Of a stretch of 64,000 bases of DNA, positions 10,901 to 21,617 are shown piece after piece. Where the stretch lies: NCBI GenBank assembly GCA_028274465.1, contig CM051455.1:71406985-71470984 (forward strand). The letters are read 5' to 3'. Each line of letters opens with the position of its first letter. Positions within the stretch are counted from its first letter, which is position 1. The translations under genes and the position numbers were made by a program. This stretch comes from Plantago ovata (taxonomy: Eukaryota; Streptophyta; Magnoliopsida; Lamiales; Plantaginaceae). The notes under the pieces are model-generated. The model was not told where the DNA came from. It saw only the letters and a list, made by a program, of their open reading frames with translations, and searched no databases.

Positions 10901-11238
10901 GCGAGTTTGGTGAGCTGGTGACCGACCCAGAAGTTCCATACCCCAGCAAACCAGCTTACCTCCCCGCCTGGGTGCCCGAGTGTTTAAGGAGCGGGATCCT
11001 CTACCCGTTCGAGAAGGCGGCTCTTCGGAATGCTGCTTGGGTGAAGGTGAGCGACCCGGTCATAGGGCGAGCTGCTGACTTCGTCGAGCCCGAGCTGGTC
11101 ATGTATGAGAAGGCCATCAAAGAGTCTCGAGCTCAGGAGCGAGACAATGGTGAGATTCATGAGCTGCTTAGCCCTGCGCGAGGAGCTACCAGCGCGAGCA
11201 CTCCGGTCACTGACTTTACCGATAGCCGAACTCGCTAG
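7901..11238 (+). pseudogene. Spliced antisense ORF of the Tat element, gypsy-type 'Transposase_28'-like protein
   Basis: Coding exons are 7901-9712, 9852-10306 and 10396-11238. The introns 9713-9851 (GGTAAGC...TTGCAG) and 10307-10395 (GGTACAT...CTCGAG) keep the frame. The N-terminal 270 residues are acidic and Ser-rich. A globular region follows (FYNAPHGYMVVHCLSLDRGW, FRDIFNTLGIAPWQLVPSAF, then YKWFHRYFYIKKKRLPGM), which I recognise as the 'putative gypsy type transposon' family found only in such elements. Next come a Lys/Glu/Ala-rich segment and a coiled coil (about 10,400-10,620), and an acidic C-terminus. Two lesions: an in-frame TAG at 8210-8212 and a one-base frameshift near 9405. Its role is unknown. 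It runs opposite to gag-pol, so it must use its own promoter. Antisense extra ORFs are a described feature of Tat elements. Confidence 0.75.
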
Positions 11239-11409
11239 GATCGGAGAGCCTCCTGAAGACCGAGTATGCTCGGGAATGTTGTAATTTTTCCATTTCTGTA
11301 CTTGTATTTTCTTCAAACAATTTTCATTCGGCCCTTTGTGGCGCTCCTCGAAACACATCACTTTGTAATATATGTTTATCAACTGTTGTCTTTTCGCTTT
11401 TCTTTCCTC

Positions 11410-11415
11410 AATAAA
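11410..11415 (+). terminator. Poly(A) signal of the antisense gene
   Basis: AATAAA lies 172 bases after the stop at 11,236-11,238, in T-rich DNA. It completes a promoter-to-poly(A) unit on the plus strand. Bases 11,420-12,065 hold no gene: they are the junction between the convergent antisense gene and the end of pol. Confidence 0.5.
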
Positions 11416-12065
11416 ATTTGTTGCTCTTCGATTTCCTTCCTATACTTGTGTTTTTTACTAACTCCAATTTTTGTTATGACGTATAACTTGGATAGAGTAG
11501 CTAAACATGTATAAGTTAGAATCGAGAACCAAAGTTCTTCGCACCGTTGGGTGGCAAAATGATCTTCGCTATGAGCACTTCGGACTAAACTCCTCGTGCT
11601 ACCAAAGTAGTTTCCGCGCTTATCGATTGTCTTGACAATTAAGAAAAAATTCTAAGTGTGGAATTAGAGAGAATCGGGCTCATCCTCCTCGATTTCATTC
11701 TGCTCCTCGCTTTTACCCCCTTAAAACGCTTCATGATTAATTCTCTTTTATAGATAAGAGAGCGGGGAGGGTTCCCCTTAATCATGGAAATCGAATAGCT
11801 TTTATGTAGATCGAGTAAGTTCTCTTTATCGAGTAGCATTATTTTTTGAGTATAATAGTTCTATACTTGAACATTTTTTGTTGAAAGATAGACATTGTAT
11901 TGATTTGTCGGAAATGCAATTACAATGGGGGCTTCGCGGCCAGCTTTCTTACAACCTTTTCTTAACCAAAACATGAGGTACCTCTCACACAAACTTGTGA
12001 GGAATCCTTCTCGATCTTCGGGCCTTTCACAGGAGTTCTTTCAAAAAGCTTGTTCATCAAACCAC

Positions 12066-13133
12066 TTACGCGTAGAATCTTTGGAGGTTAGAATTATTCC
12101 AAGGGTTCTTCAATACTCTTCCCTCCATGTCTTGGAGCCGATAACTTCCATTGGACCTTGCTTCAATTATCTTGTAGGGGCCTTCCCAATTGGGTTGCAT
12201 CTTCCCAACTTTGCCCAGGATGTCCGCTCTTCGGAGTACTAGGTCTCCTACTTGGAAGTCTCTCTCTCTTACGCCTTTGTTGTAGGTCTTCGCGATCCGT
12301 GCTTGATATCTGAGGATGTTGGCCAAGGCATTGGTCCTTGCTTCACTAACCGTCTCCAGGTCGAAGAGCCTCTCTGTATGATTGTCCTCGGGTTGATACC
12401 CTTGGATTCTGAGGGTTTCTACCGCCACTTCCGCTGGTATGACCGCCTCGGACCCATAAACTAGCGAGAAGGGAGTCTCCCTTGTAGCTGTTTTCGAAGT
12501 GGTGCGGTATGCCCATACCACTCCATCAAGCTCGTCGACCCAGTCCTTGTTGGTGGCGAACCTCTTCTGCAAGTTGTTGACGAGGATTTTGTTGACGGCT
12601 TTTGTTTGCCCATTGGATTGAGGATGTCCTACAGAGGTATACCTCCTCTCAATCTTCATTTCCTTGCACCATTCATTGAATCTTTGACCACAAAATTGAG
12701 CACCATTATCCGAGATGAGGACCCTCGGTAAGCCAAATCGACACACGATGTTCCTCCATACGAAGTTCATCACTCTTTGTTCGGTGATGGTAGATACTGC
12801 CTCAACTTCCGCCCACTTGCTAAAGTATTCGACCGCAACGATGATGAACTTCTTTTGACCCGTGCCTCTTGGGAAAGGACCGACTATGTCGATGCCCCAT
12901 ATGTCGAAAGGGCAAGTGATGGTGATGGGCATGAGAGGTTTCGCTGGGACGTTGATCAAATTGGCGTGCATTTGACACTCCTCGCAGCTTCTCACAAATT
13001 GGGCAGCATCTTCGCGAACAATGGGCCAGTTGTCGAATGACTTTTTGCGTGAGGGTTCTTCCTCCGGCATGGTCCCCACAACTTCCTCGATGCATCTCTC
13101 CCAAAAGTTTTTGGACTTATTGCTCGGCGACAC
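12066..13133 (-). pseudogene. Tat integrase
   Basis: The frame contains the zinc-finger end (CEECQMHANL) and the catalytic core: WGIDIVGPFP (first Asp), LISDNGAQF (second Asp) and HPQSNGQTKAVNK with the downstream Glu region replaced by Ala-Val (canonical ...GQTE..NK). It ends with a C-terminal SH3-like segment (FQVGDLVLRR...GPYKI) and the terminal LKNPWNNSNLQRFYA. The glutamate of the D,D,E triad appears mutated (TKAVNK for TEAVNK). The upstream HRGSCGDH half of the HHCC finger lies in another frame (12,820-13,104), so a frameshift separates it from the core. Confidence 0.88.
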
Positions 13134-13848
13134 ATCTCAAGTAGACTCCCTCGAAGGACCTTTTGTACAAGTAGTCTCCTTGCATGATGTATCGGGGAGC
13201 CTTTCCTTTGATCTTCCTCGCTTCAGTCTTGTCACGAGGGAGGCTTCCATTTTTGAGATATGTAGTTATCTCTTGCATCCAACTCGGTTGAGCGTCAATT
13301 GCCAAGACGTTTGGCTTTGATGACCACAGGGATGATGCGTTGATTCTCATAAGTATCACATTCCGGGTATCCACTCCTCCGGAAGCTGAAGCATACTTTG
13401 ATAGGGCATCTGCCCTTTGATTGAGATCTCTTGAGAACTTCTCAATCTCACAACTTTCGAATTTTTGGATTTCTTCCGTGATAGCGCTCTTATACTCGGC
13501 CAATGAATCCTTCTTGGTTCTGAATTTTCCCGAGATTTGCTTCTCGACCAGTTGAGAATCAGTGAAGAGATGTAGCTTCTTTACTTCCAATGCTTTTGCC
13601 ATACGTAGAGCTATGAGGATGGCTTCATACTCTGCTTCATTGTTCGAAACCGGGAAACTAAGGGTAACGGCGTACTCAAGTTCGGCTCCTCCTGGACTTT
13701 TGAAGTATATTCCTATCCCGCCATTTTTTCCTGATGAAGATCCATCAACATGACGAATCCAGACGTCTCCGTGGTCGACTAATTCCTTGGGTTTTGGAGA
13801 GACGGTCTCCGTGCCCTTTGGTTCGTCGATTTTTTCTGACAGGAACAC
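13117..13848 (-). pseudogene. Tat second (archaeal-type) RNase H domain
   Basis: HVDGSSSGKNGGIGIYF carries the first catalytic Asp of RNase H, and NNEAEYEAILIALRMAK, LFTDSQLV and NQRADALSKYAS follow in the right order. A second RNase H after the one attached to RT is diagnostic for the Tat group. The frame is offset from the upstream 916-residue ORF (frameshift near 13,845) and stops just before integrase. Confidence 0.85.
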
Positions 13849-16529
13849 TTCATGCCTTTTTCTTTTGTTTGGGACATCGCCTTGAGCTCTTTCAAAGCAT
13901 CTTCAAGAGCTTGCATAGGGTTGCTTTGTTGAGGTTGCTCTTCGACCATCATCATAACACTCTGTGTTTCCGAAGGGTTTTCCCCTGAAGTTCCTTTGGA
14001 GGGATACTCTACGAGGAAGTCGGCGATGACTTGTGCTTTCTTGGCCACGGGTGCTTGATAGTCGATGTCGTACTCACTTAATTCAATTGCCCATCTTGCC
14101 AATCTTCTCGAGTTTTCGGGTTTTCCAAGGACTTGCTTAAGAGGTTGCTTCGTCAAGACTACAACCTTGTGAGCACCAAAGTAGGGCTTCAACCTCCTTG
14201 CCATATAAACGAGGGCAAAGGATAGCCTCTCGATATCCATGTACCGTGTTTCAGCTCCGGCGAGTACTTTACTCAAGTAGTAGATAGGCAAGTGGTCGTT
14301 ACCTTGGATGCGTACCAAGACCGAGTAGATAGCTTCCCCAGTTGCTGCTAGGTATAAGTAAAGTACCTCTCCTTCTATGGGTTTCGACAATAGTGGGGGA
14401 GCGAATAGATACTCTTTCAGCTTCTCGAAGGCTTCCTCGCACTCCTTCGTCCACTCGAAGTGGCTGCTCTTCCTTAGCACTTTGAGAAAAGGTAGATTTT
14501 TCTCGGCAGACCTCGAGATGAATCTACTCAATGCGATTGACTTTCCGACCAATTGTTGCACCTCATTGATGGATTGAGGTTGAGGAAAATCGAGGATGGC
14601 CTTTATCTTTTCGGGGTTCGCTTCTATTCCTCTCTCTGTTACCATGTAACCGAGGAATTTCCCCCCTTTGACTCCGAAGGTACACTTCGTTGGGTTGAGC
14701 TTCATGCCATACTTTCTCAAGATTGAGAAGCATTTTCCTAGGTAACCTACATGTTGCTCCTCGGTCTTGCTCTTGACGAGCATATCGTCAACATATACTT
14801 CCATTGTTTTACCCAGCTCTTCTTTGAACATCTTGTTGACTAACCTTTGGTAGGTCGCTCCGGCGTTTTTAAGAGCGAATGGCATCACGTTGAAGCAATA
14901 CACATTACCATTAGCGAAGAAGGCAGTCTTGGGCACATCATCTTTGGCCATTTTGACCTGGTAGAAGCCCTGGTATGCATCCATGAAACTCAGGAGGGAG
15001 CATCCAGCGGTGGAATCGACCAGCTGGTCGATCCGTGGGAGAGGGTAGGGATCTTTCGGGCAAAACTTGTTGAGCCTTGTGAAGTTGTTGCACATTATCC
15101 ACTTTCCCGGACCCTTCTCCACGAGGACCACATTGCATACCCAATCGGAGTATCTCACCTCCTTGATGTGGCCGGCCTTAAGAAGTCTTTGGACTTCCGC
15201 TTCTATGATGGCATTATCTTCCGTACTGAAGTCTCTTCGCTTTTCTCTGATGTGGGTGATCGACGGGTCTACGTTCAGACGGTGAACGGCGACACGTGGA
15301 TCGATCCCCTTGAGGTCCTCGGTACTCCACGCGAAGATGTCGTTGTTATCCTTCAAACATTGGATAAGTTTCATCCTGACTTCTGTAGTCATCTCGGTAC
15401 CGATTTTTGTGACCTTGTCGGCACTTTCTTCGACAATTTTGATTTCTTCTAGGGCTTCTCTTGCTTCTATTTTGTTTTCTTCAAAGAATTTCTTCTTTTT
15501 GGAAGAGGGTGGGACTGGTGGAATCACTTGATACTCCTCGAGCTCCTTAACAGCTCCTACTAGAGTATCCTTGTCTTTCTTCATGATAGCTTTTCTTCGC
15601 CTAAGTGACGGACTTGGCTTTTTCGACTTTCTCTTCACTCGCCGAACCGTGTAGCAACGATAAGGCACATTGTGAACAAGGGGTGTATCCTCGGATGATT
15701 GCCCCGGGTTGGGTTCTCCAATGGCAACCCTAGAAGTGAACTTGGCTGACATGGTGTAGCACTCCCATGCTTCTCGTATGTCTCCTACTTCTTCTCCAAT
15801 TCCCAAAGGAGTGGGAAACTTTAACTTGTTGTGGACCGTGGACACTACGACTCGGAATTGAGAGAGACCGGGTCGGCCTAGGACTGCAAAATAATCAAAC
15901 GGCATATCGACGACCACAAAAGGAACATGTTGCGTCACTCGTCTAGGAGCGCTACCCATTGATACCGTGAGGTTGATCATTCCGAGTGGCATGATATGTT
16001 GTCCTCCAAACCCTACAAATGCGCTCCTCACTTCCCTGAGCCCTTCTCTTGGATTCATTTGCATCCTTTTCAAGGTTCCGGTGAAAATCAAGTTCGCCGA
16101 GCACCCGGTGTCGACGAGGATTCTTCCTAACTTGTATGATTGAACATCCAAGGAAACTACAAGTGGGACGCAAGGGTCATATATGTTCCCTCCTCCGGCA
16201 TGCTTCAGAGGTATCTCGCTATCATCGAAAGACATAACATTGGTTCCCGGTCGTGCGGCTTGAGCATACTTCACATCTCGGACCCTAAGATTGTCCGTCG
16301 TAATCTCCCTTTCATTACGAGTGTCGCCCCCCGCGGGTCCTCCCGCAATTGTGAGAGTGTGGATGCTTCCATTCACGGGGCGGTTCTCATAATTGTTGTA
16401 ATTATGAATGTCATCATCATGAGGGTTTCCTTGGTAAGGGTGCTCGCTCCCACTTTGAGGTGGAGGAGGCAGGAGTGCCAAAGGTTCCTCCTTCCGGATG
16501 TAGCTAACCAATTGGCCATTGCGTATCAT
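13779..16529 (-). pseudogene. Tat pol: protease, reverse transcriptase, RNase H (916 codons)
   Basis: An open frame of 916 residues. The aspartic protease motif VDTGCSANLI is at residues 139-148. RT follows with SFMDAYQGFYQV (514-525) and YVDDMLVKS (579-587), and the RNase H connection lies around PIYYLSKVLAGAETRY and RLKPYFGAHKVVVLT. The first residues continue the gag-side zinc knuckle from another frame: CKFHKGKGHTSDEC, a C-x2-H-x4-H-x4-C variant. The RT metal-binding aspartates are present. The ORF cannot make a full polyprotein because the second RNase H and integrase are frame-shifted. Confidence 0.9.
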
Positions 16530-18442
16530 CCTCTCAATTTCGTTTTTGAGTTCGACACACTCGTCGGAGGTATGCCCTTTCCCCTTGTGAAACTTGCAAA
16601 ATTTTCCGAACTCTTTTTCCTTTGATTTTCTTTAATCGGTGGTGGCCAGGAGACGTCTAGCTTCCTCGAGACTATATAGTTCAAGATGTCGGATCTTGGC
16701 CTGTTTAAGTCTGTGTAGTTGCTATATCGTCTTGGAGGTGACCTCCTAGGGGGAGACCTCTTGTCTCTGAAATCATTCCTAGAGTGGCCCTCTTTGATTA
16801 GCCCAAACTTTTGATATTTCCTTTGCTTTCCGGGATTTTGATGACGAGGAGGGTACTCCTTCTCTTTTTCTTTTTCTTTCCCTTTTTCCTTGGGAAGATT
16901 GGTTCTCACTGTGACGGTTTTCCGGAACTCCTCTGCCTCGAGGAAATCCTTGCAAACTTTGGCAAGTTATTCTTCATTCTCCACACACGATGCTGAGAGT
17001 ACATCTTGGAACTTGATATTGGTAGTGCTACCATACAAATATTCTTTCCTCTCATTGATCGAGTGATCTTCAACTTGGAGGGCTGCTTCATGAAAACTAT
17101 TGATGAAGTCCCTCAAGTCCTTGTTGTTTTTCTGAACAATTTCGGCCAAGTACCTCACTCTTCTCTTGGCATTCATCACCTTCTCGAAACGCTTAGAGAA
17201 CTCCTTGCAGAGATCTCTATATGACTTGATGGATCAGTGAGGGAGGCGCGACCACCACTTCATGGCTTCTCCGGAGAGGTTAGCCGGGAAGAGGAGTGCT
17301 TTGGTCCTTGAATCATGACCGTAAGCATCCATTTTAGTACCAAATCTTACTAAGTAGTCCTTCGGACAACTTGTTCCATCATAGCTTTCGAAGGTGGGGA
17401 ACCCTCTTTCGATTTTGGCTTGGTGGCTTCTAATCTCATCGCACAAAGGGATCGGATCTTGGTCTTGCTCTTTCTCTTGGACAGTTCCTCGTAGAGTCTC
17501 TATCTGAGCATCAAGTGCGGATTTCCTTGCGTTGAGTTCTTCCAGAGTGAGCCTCCTCCCCGTGATCGGGTCGATCAAGGGGGTTACCTCAGCTACTGTT
17601 CTCAATGCTTGATTCTCCGCCACGGCTTCTTGTTGGTTTTGAGGAGTTACTTGGTTGGGCGTAACTTGATTGGGGAGAGCGGGTGGTGTAGCGACCACCT
17701 GAGCTCTATTTTCTTGTTGAGCTACATTTTGCAATGATGCCTGTATCCTTCTATCAATCCAGTCTCTCAAGTCATCCGGGGCACCTTGAGGTCCTAACCT
17801 CGATTGAACTCTTGATGGTCCAAGTCGAGATTGGATCGTCCTTGTGTTGGCTCTTGAATGTGCTTCATCTTGCGCAACTGTTGCTCTTCCTTGGGATTGA
17901 CGAGGAGTGACAAGGGTGTCACGAGGTTGCTCTTGCACTAGTTGTGCTCCTCGAGCCTGTATGTCGGCATTAACCCTAGCAACCTCATTATCCCCTACAT
18001 ATCCTTGTAGAGTGAGAAGGAACAAACTGTATTGAGCTTCACCCATCCCGAAATCTGATGGTTGGACTACACGTCCATCAGGAAGGGTGAAGGTCAATGC
18101 GACCGGTTGAGGAGGGTTCGCTGCTACGGGAGGTTGATTGATTGCTACTGGAGGAGGCTGCCCCCTAGGCTCGGCGTTGTTTGGGATTCTCAATGCTCCA
18201 TAGGAACTTCCTACTGGGACTCCTTGTGGGTTGTTTTCCCCCAATCTTTCATTTTGGGAGTTGGTGACATTAGTAAATGCCCCCTCCGTGTAATCTTGAT
18301 TCCTTACAACATTGTTGTTTCTTGGTGTCCTCGGAGCAGCATCCGTTCCTCCTCCGCGACCGTTACTAGGGGGACGGCCCCTAGGTCGAGGAGGATTCCT
18401 GGGTGGTGCGTTAGAAAGACGGTTGCTTCTTCTGGGAGGCAT
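16526..18442 (-). pseudogene. Tat Gag, broken by a stop and frameshifts
   Basis: It starts at ATG 18442 (MPPRRSNRLSNAPPRN), a basic, Pro- and Arg-rich N-terminus. A Gln-rich middle and the capsid-type segment YLVRFGTKMDAYG...LSGEAMKWWSRLPH follow. A TGA at 17,231-17,233 interrupts the frame, after which SYRDLCKEFSKRFEKV and LRDFINSFHEAALQVED continue Gag. A further frameshift near 16,970 leads to a Lys/Glu-rich, Arg-rich tail that reaches the zinc-knuckle region shared with the start of pol. Confidence 0.85.
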
Positions 18443-18509
18443 ATTCGTGAAGGGTCACGAGGAGGGTGATGGCTCGACCATTAGGGCAAGGAATGACCTT
18501 TCGTGTCGA

Positions 18510-18529
18510 TTCCCACAGACGGCGCCAAA
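18510..18529 (-). promoter_or_regulatory. Primer-binding site of the Tat element
   Basis: The minus strand reads TTTGGCGCCGTCTGTGGGAA directly inside the 5' LTR. TGGCGCCGT matches the complement of the 3' end of tRNA-Asp; the remainder diverges from it. Confidence 0.7.
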
Positions 18530-19280
18530 TGTTGAAGGGTAATTCGTAGTTCTTCTTACGTTCGCAGTGAGTCGCTATGGTTAACTTATTCTATGCCTTA
18601 TTCATATAGTGTTCCTCCTGAGATGATAGAGAACCTTCTTGTAGCTTCCTCACACCTGAAATAGACTAGAGGGGGGGGGGGTTAGTGTCTCTTACCCGGT
18701 CTGTAAGGTATCAGACCGAAGCGACGACTTTACGTGTAGGGAGCTGAAGACTTCCCTAATGAGAGAAATATTGAGTGGTGGTTGAGAGGTATTAATGCTT
18801 ACTGTTGAGGAGTGAATGAAGCCTTTATATACTTGTGGACTTTTATGTCCAGGTCGCGTAGGATCACGACACGCGTACGACTGAGATTGAGGCCTTCCTT
18901 GGCCCAAGCCCATTAGGGAGGTCCATGGGCCTTGGCCCAAGGGAGCGACCATGGCTGGTCGCTCAGGGTCCTCGAGCCTCCCTTGTACGTAGAAGGTGCG
19001 AGTAGTGTCCTGCCCAGTTTCTCTCAAAGAGCGTTACCTTGATGTAAGGTCCTCGATCCATAGAGATGCTCCTCGATCTCCAAGGCTGCTTTGTCTTTGT
19101 GATGAGCTTATTTTGAGGGTTGGCCTCCTAGTGATGGTCGGACCCTATGTTGGTCGAACCACACCTTAGTGACATACTTTGGTGTGGTCGCGCCCCTTGA
19201 GGGACGGCCTATAATACTTTGTCGCGCTCTTAGACCGCTCCAGTTCGTACATGCGGACTGGACATATTTCATCACTAACA
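18530..19280 (-). repeat. 5' LTR of the Tat element
   Basis: 751 bp, TGTTGAAGGG to ACTAACA on the plus strand, a near-identical partner of 5516-6264. The minus-strand TATA box TATATAAA is at 18,824-18,831. Right flank TAACC (19,281-19,285) is the target duplication. Confidence 0.93.
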
Positions 19281-19285
19281 TAACC

Positions 19286-19514
19286 CACTGAAGCTCAATA
19301 TGTTCTAAGCTCCACGTTTTCTGAAAGGAAGTGCGCCAACGACAAAATGTCAAGCTCCGTAAGTCAAGGAGGCTACTGTAGCTGCCTCCAACTACCACCC
19401 TTTTGCGGGAATACATTAGTTAGAATGATGTAGGGTTGTTAAATAGGGAAGACCCTAAGACTTACGCTCAGACAATATTTTATATTGACTCAGAGAGGTG
19501 TCAAGAAGCCATGG
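19286..19514 (+). pseudogene. Copia C linker and start of RT region
   Basis: Copia text resumes after the Tat insertion. Near 19,440-19,514 it reads NREDPKTYAQTIFYIDSERC followed by QEAME, the usual segment just upstream of RT, and is then cut by the CACTA element. Confidence 0.5.
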
Positions 19515-20092
19515 AATCACTACAAGGAAAACTGATTTTAGCGACGGACGCCATCCGTCGCTATATGTTAGCGATCCGTTGTTAAACACCAATAGCGACG
19601 GAAAGCCCGTCGCTAAATAGGACGTCGCGAAAAGTGTCGTCGCTAAAAAATAAAGAGACGGTTAATATTATCCGTCGCTATATGTAGGGACGGTTCAGTT
19701 TATCCGTCGCTATATTGTCGTTGACCATCATAGAGACGGATGACTTTATCCGTATCTATAAATAGCGACAGATTATGTTATCCGTCGCTAAAACTAAGGG
19801 ACACATGTCATTCCATTGTGAGGGGAATTTGGTGACGGATAAACTAATCCGTCGCTAACTTCTCTGATTTTTTTTTTAAATTGATTTTTTGTTTTACTGA
19901 ATTTATGTGAAAAATTGTTATTTTAACTCAAAATTGAGTACGACTAACAAAATATATACGATTGATTCATTTTATGATAATCGAAATTTCAATAAAAAAA
20001 CTAATAGTGTACGTACAAAGAAACTAAAAGGTACGAAGATAATCATTAAAATAAACGAGAATCCTAAAATGTACGGATAAAGAATAACAATC

Positions 20093-20725
20093 CTAAAAAG
20101 CACTAATCCTATGGCTCTCCCCTAACCAACCGACCCCTTCAGCCGTCAACGCCCCATCCCTATGTGCCTGCTCACGGGTCACATGGTTCTGCCACGATTC
20201 CAACCATAGATCCCGATGCTCCGGATTAAGGTACCGAACCCATTCTTTATGCCGAAAGTACCTTTCCTTGGCATAATAAATGGAATGCCTGTGAATCTTT
20301 TCCGCCCGGATGTTGAATACCCTCAATATCTCCTCCGCATTGGCAGGAGGGACATAGTAGTATTTATGCAACACAACAATCCCACAAAAAATCCCACATC
20401 AGTGCCCCACAAGAACAAATAATGTGCGTACACATATGTACAGTAAAGGCAATGCCCCAAGAATAGATACTATAGGCAATGCCCCAAGAATAGATAATAT
20501 AGGCAATGCCCCAATAACAGATAAACAAGTAATGTACGTACGTACACGTATATAATTAAGGCAATGCCCCAAGAATCCAATATAGAAATATTCAAGTAAA
20601 GATAGTAAAGTACCTAGAATGCTTCCCACAAGTGCTCCTTCACGGGTTGAGGAACCGTAGCCCACCTTTCTCCGCCACTCCCAGGAGGCGTAAAGAACTC
20701 TCTTTTCATGAGCATTGTAATCCTT
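20093..20725 (-). pseudogene. En/Spm-associated 'Transposase_24'-like fragment, two exons
   Basis: On the minus strand, upstream text near 20,630-20,720 reads MKREFFTPPGSGGERWATVP and then QPVKEHLWEAF, followed by a possible donor (GTACTT). A second open stretch (20,374-20,093) reads HKYYYVPPANAEEILRVFNI ... EWVRYLNPEHRDLWLESWQN. The order 'VP..VKEHLWEAF ... KYYVP...P..W..L...W' resembles the plant En/Spm-associated transposase family. It is short, probably a decayed accessory gene of the CACTA element. The intron between the parts contains a tandem repeat. Confidence 0.4.
20440..20575. repeat. Tandem repeat of GGCAATGCCCCAAGAAT units
   Basis: About four copies of a unit containing AGGCAATGCCCCAAGAATA, spaced roughly 27-60 bp. 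Further right (20,975-21,030) GTGTTTAGACAAATACAAGA occurs as about three 22-bp direct repeats. Confidence 0.7.
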
Positions 20726-21039
20726 CTAGAAGCTATAGTAGGTTGAAACCTGTCACACATTTTGAAAGATTAAAAGTTGGAGTACCCACAACTATATATA
20801 CAAGAACAATTAAATACAAATTTATTAAGAACTTAGTTAGATCCGTTGGTGGACAATACTGGAAGCCCATTGATCCGTCGAGGACCGCCCGGTTGTTGTG
20901 CTTGATCCATGGAAACTAATATACATATAGCATCATCACAATCAAATAGAAAACACTAAAATACAAACTCTTAATGTGTTTAGACAAATACAAGATGTGT
21001 TTAGACAAATACAAGATGTTTTTAGACAAATCCGTCGTT

Positions 21040-21158
21040 ATATGTGAACACGAAAGGATGTCTGGATCTTTAGGATCTTGAAATCTCCATCTTTAGTTAC
21101 TGACTAAAGATGGAGACTTCAAACTTCTAAACATCCAAACAAATTTCTTGCTCACATA
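21040..21158. ncRNA. Long imperfect hairpin (pre-miRNA-like or MITE-like)
   Basis: The left arm 21,040-21,097 and right arm 21,103-21,158 pair over about 56 bp with a 5-nt loop (TACTG). The inner 14 bp (TCTCCATCTTTAGT / ACTAAAGATGGAGA) are perfect. In the inner 39 nt I count about six mismatches. It may be a small-RNA precursor or a fold-back element inside the CACTA transposon; no expression evidence is available. Confidence 0.5.
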
Positions 21159-21228
21159 CTACATTATGTATATACAACTTATTAAGAATAGAGGGTTTAC
21201 ATGATTACGATATTGAACGAAACTTTGA

Positions 21229-21307
21229 GAATGGCTGAAATACGCTAGTACAGTAACAACGGCATTAGAAATGTTGTTGTTACGGTACCAGCGTACTACA
21301 ATCATTC
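21229..21307. ncRNA. Second imperfect hairpin next to the first
   Basis: Arms 21,229-21,266 and 21,271-21,307 pair with roughly nine mismatches around a 4-nt AGAA loop. The core TACGCTAGTACAGTAACAAC pairs with GTTGTTACGGTACCAGCGTA with two mismatches. Confidence 0.45.
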
Positions 21308-21617
21308 ACAAGCCCAGGCCTACCATACCATTCATCAATCTATATATATGGAAGTGATGGTGTGTCCGAAGGACAGTGTGTTTGTATTTTTTATGCATAT
21401 ACGTATATCATCATCACACTTTATAAAATGATTAGATATTACCAAAAATCCTTTAATTTCGAAAATCCTAAAAGTCATTACATAAATGTATGCCTCATAA
21501 ATTTTTCCTATACATGAATGTGTACATTAATACATTAACAATAAAGTGTATTTGTCATTTAGAATTCCCAACACCAACTATAAGAAGTCACCTAATTTTA
21601 ACATATTCTCACACAAA

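Larger units (their letters stand above)
5516..19280 (-). mobile_element. Full-length Ty3/gypsy Tat-lineage retrotransposon with antisense ORF
   Basis: A 13.8-kb element in minus orientation, bounded by LTRs 18,530-19,280 (5') and 5,516-6,264 (3') and by the 5-bp duplication TAACC on both sides (5511-5515, 19,281-19,285). The order on the minus strand is LTR, primer site, gag, protease, RT, RNase H, a second RNase H, integrase, a long 3' region carrying a plus-strand spliced gene, a 67-bp tandem repeat, a polypurine tract and LTR. The second RNase H and the long 3' region with an antisense ORF are hallmarks of the Tat clade. Gag and pol are broken by at least four stops or frameshifts, so it is not autonomous now. 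By eye the LTRs differ at about 18 of 750 positions, which indicates a fairly recent insertion. Confidence 0.93.
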
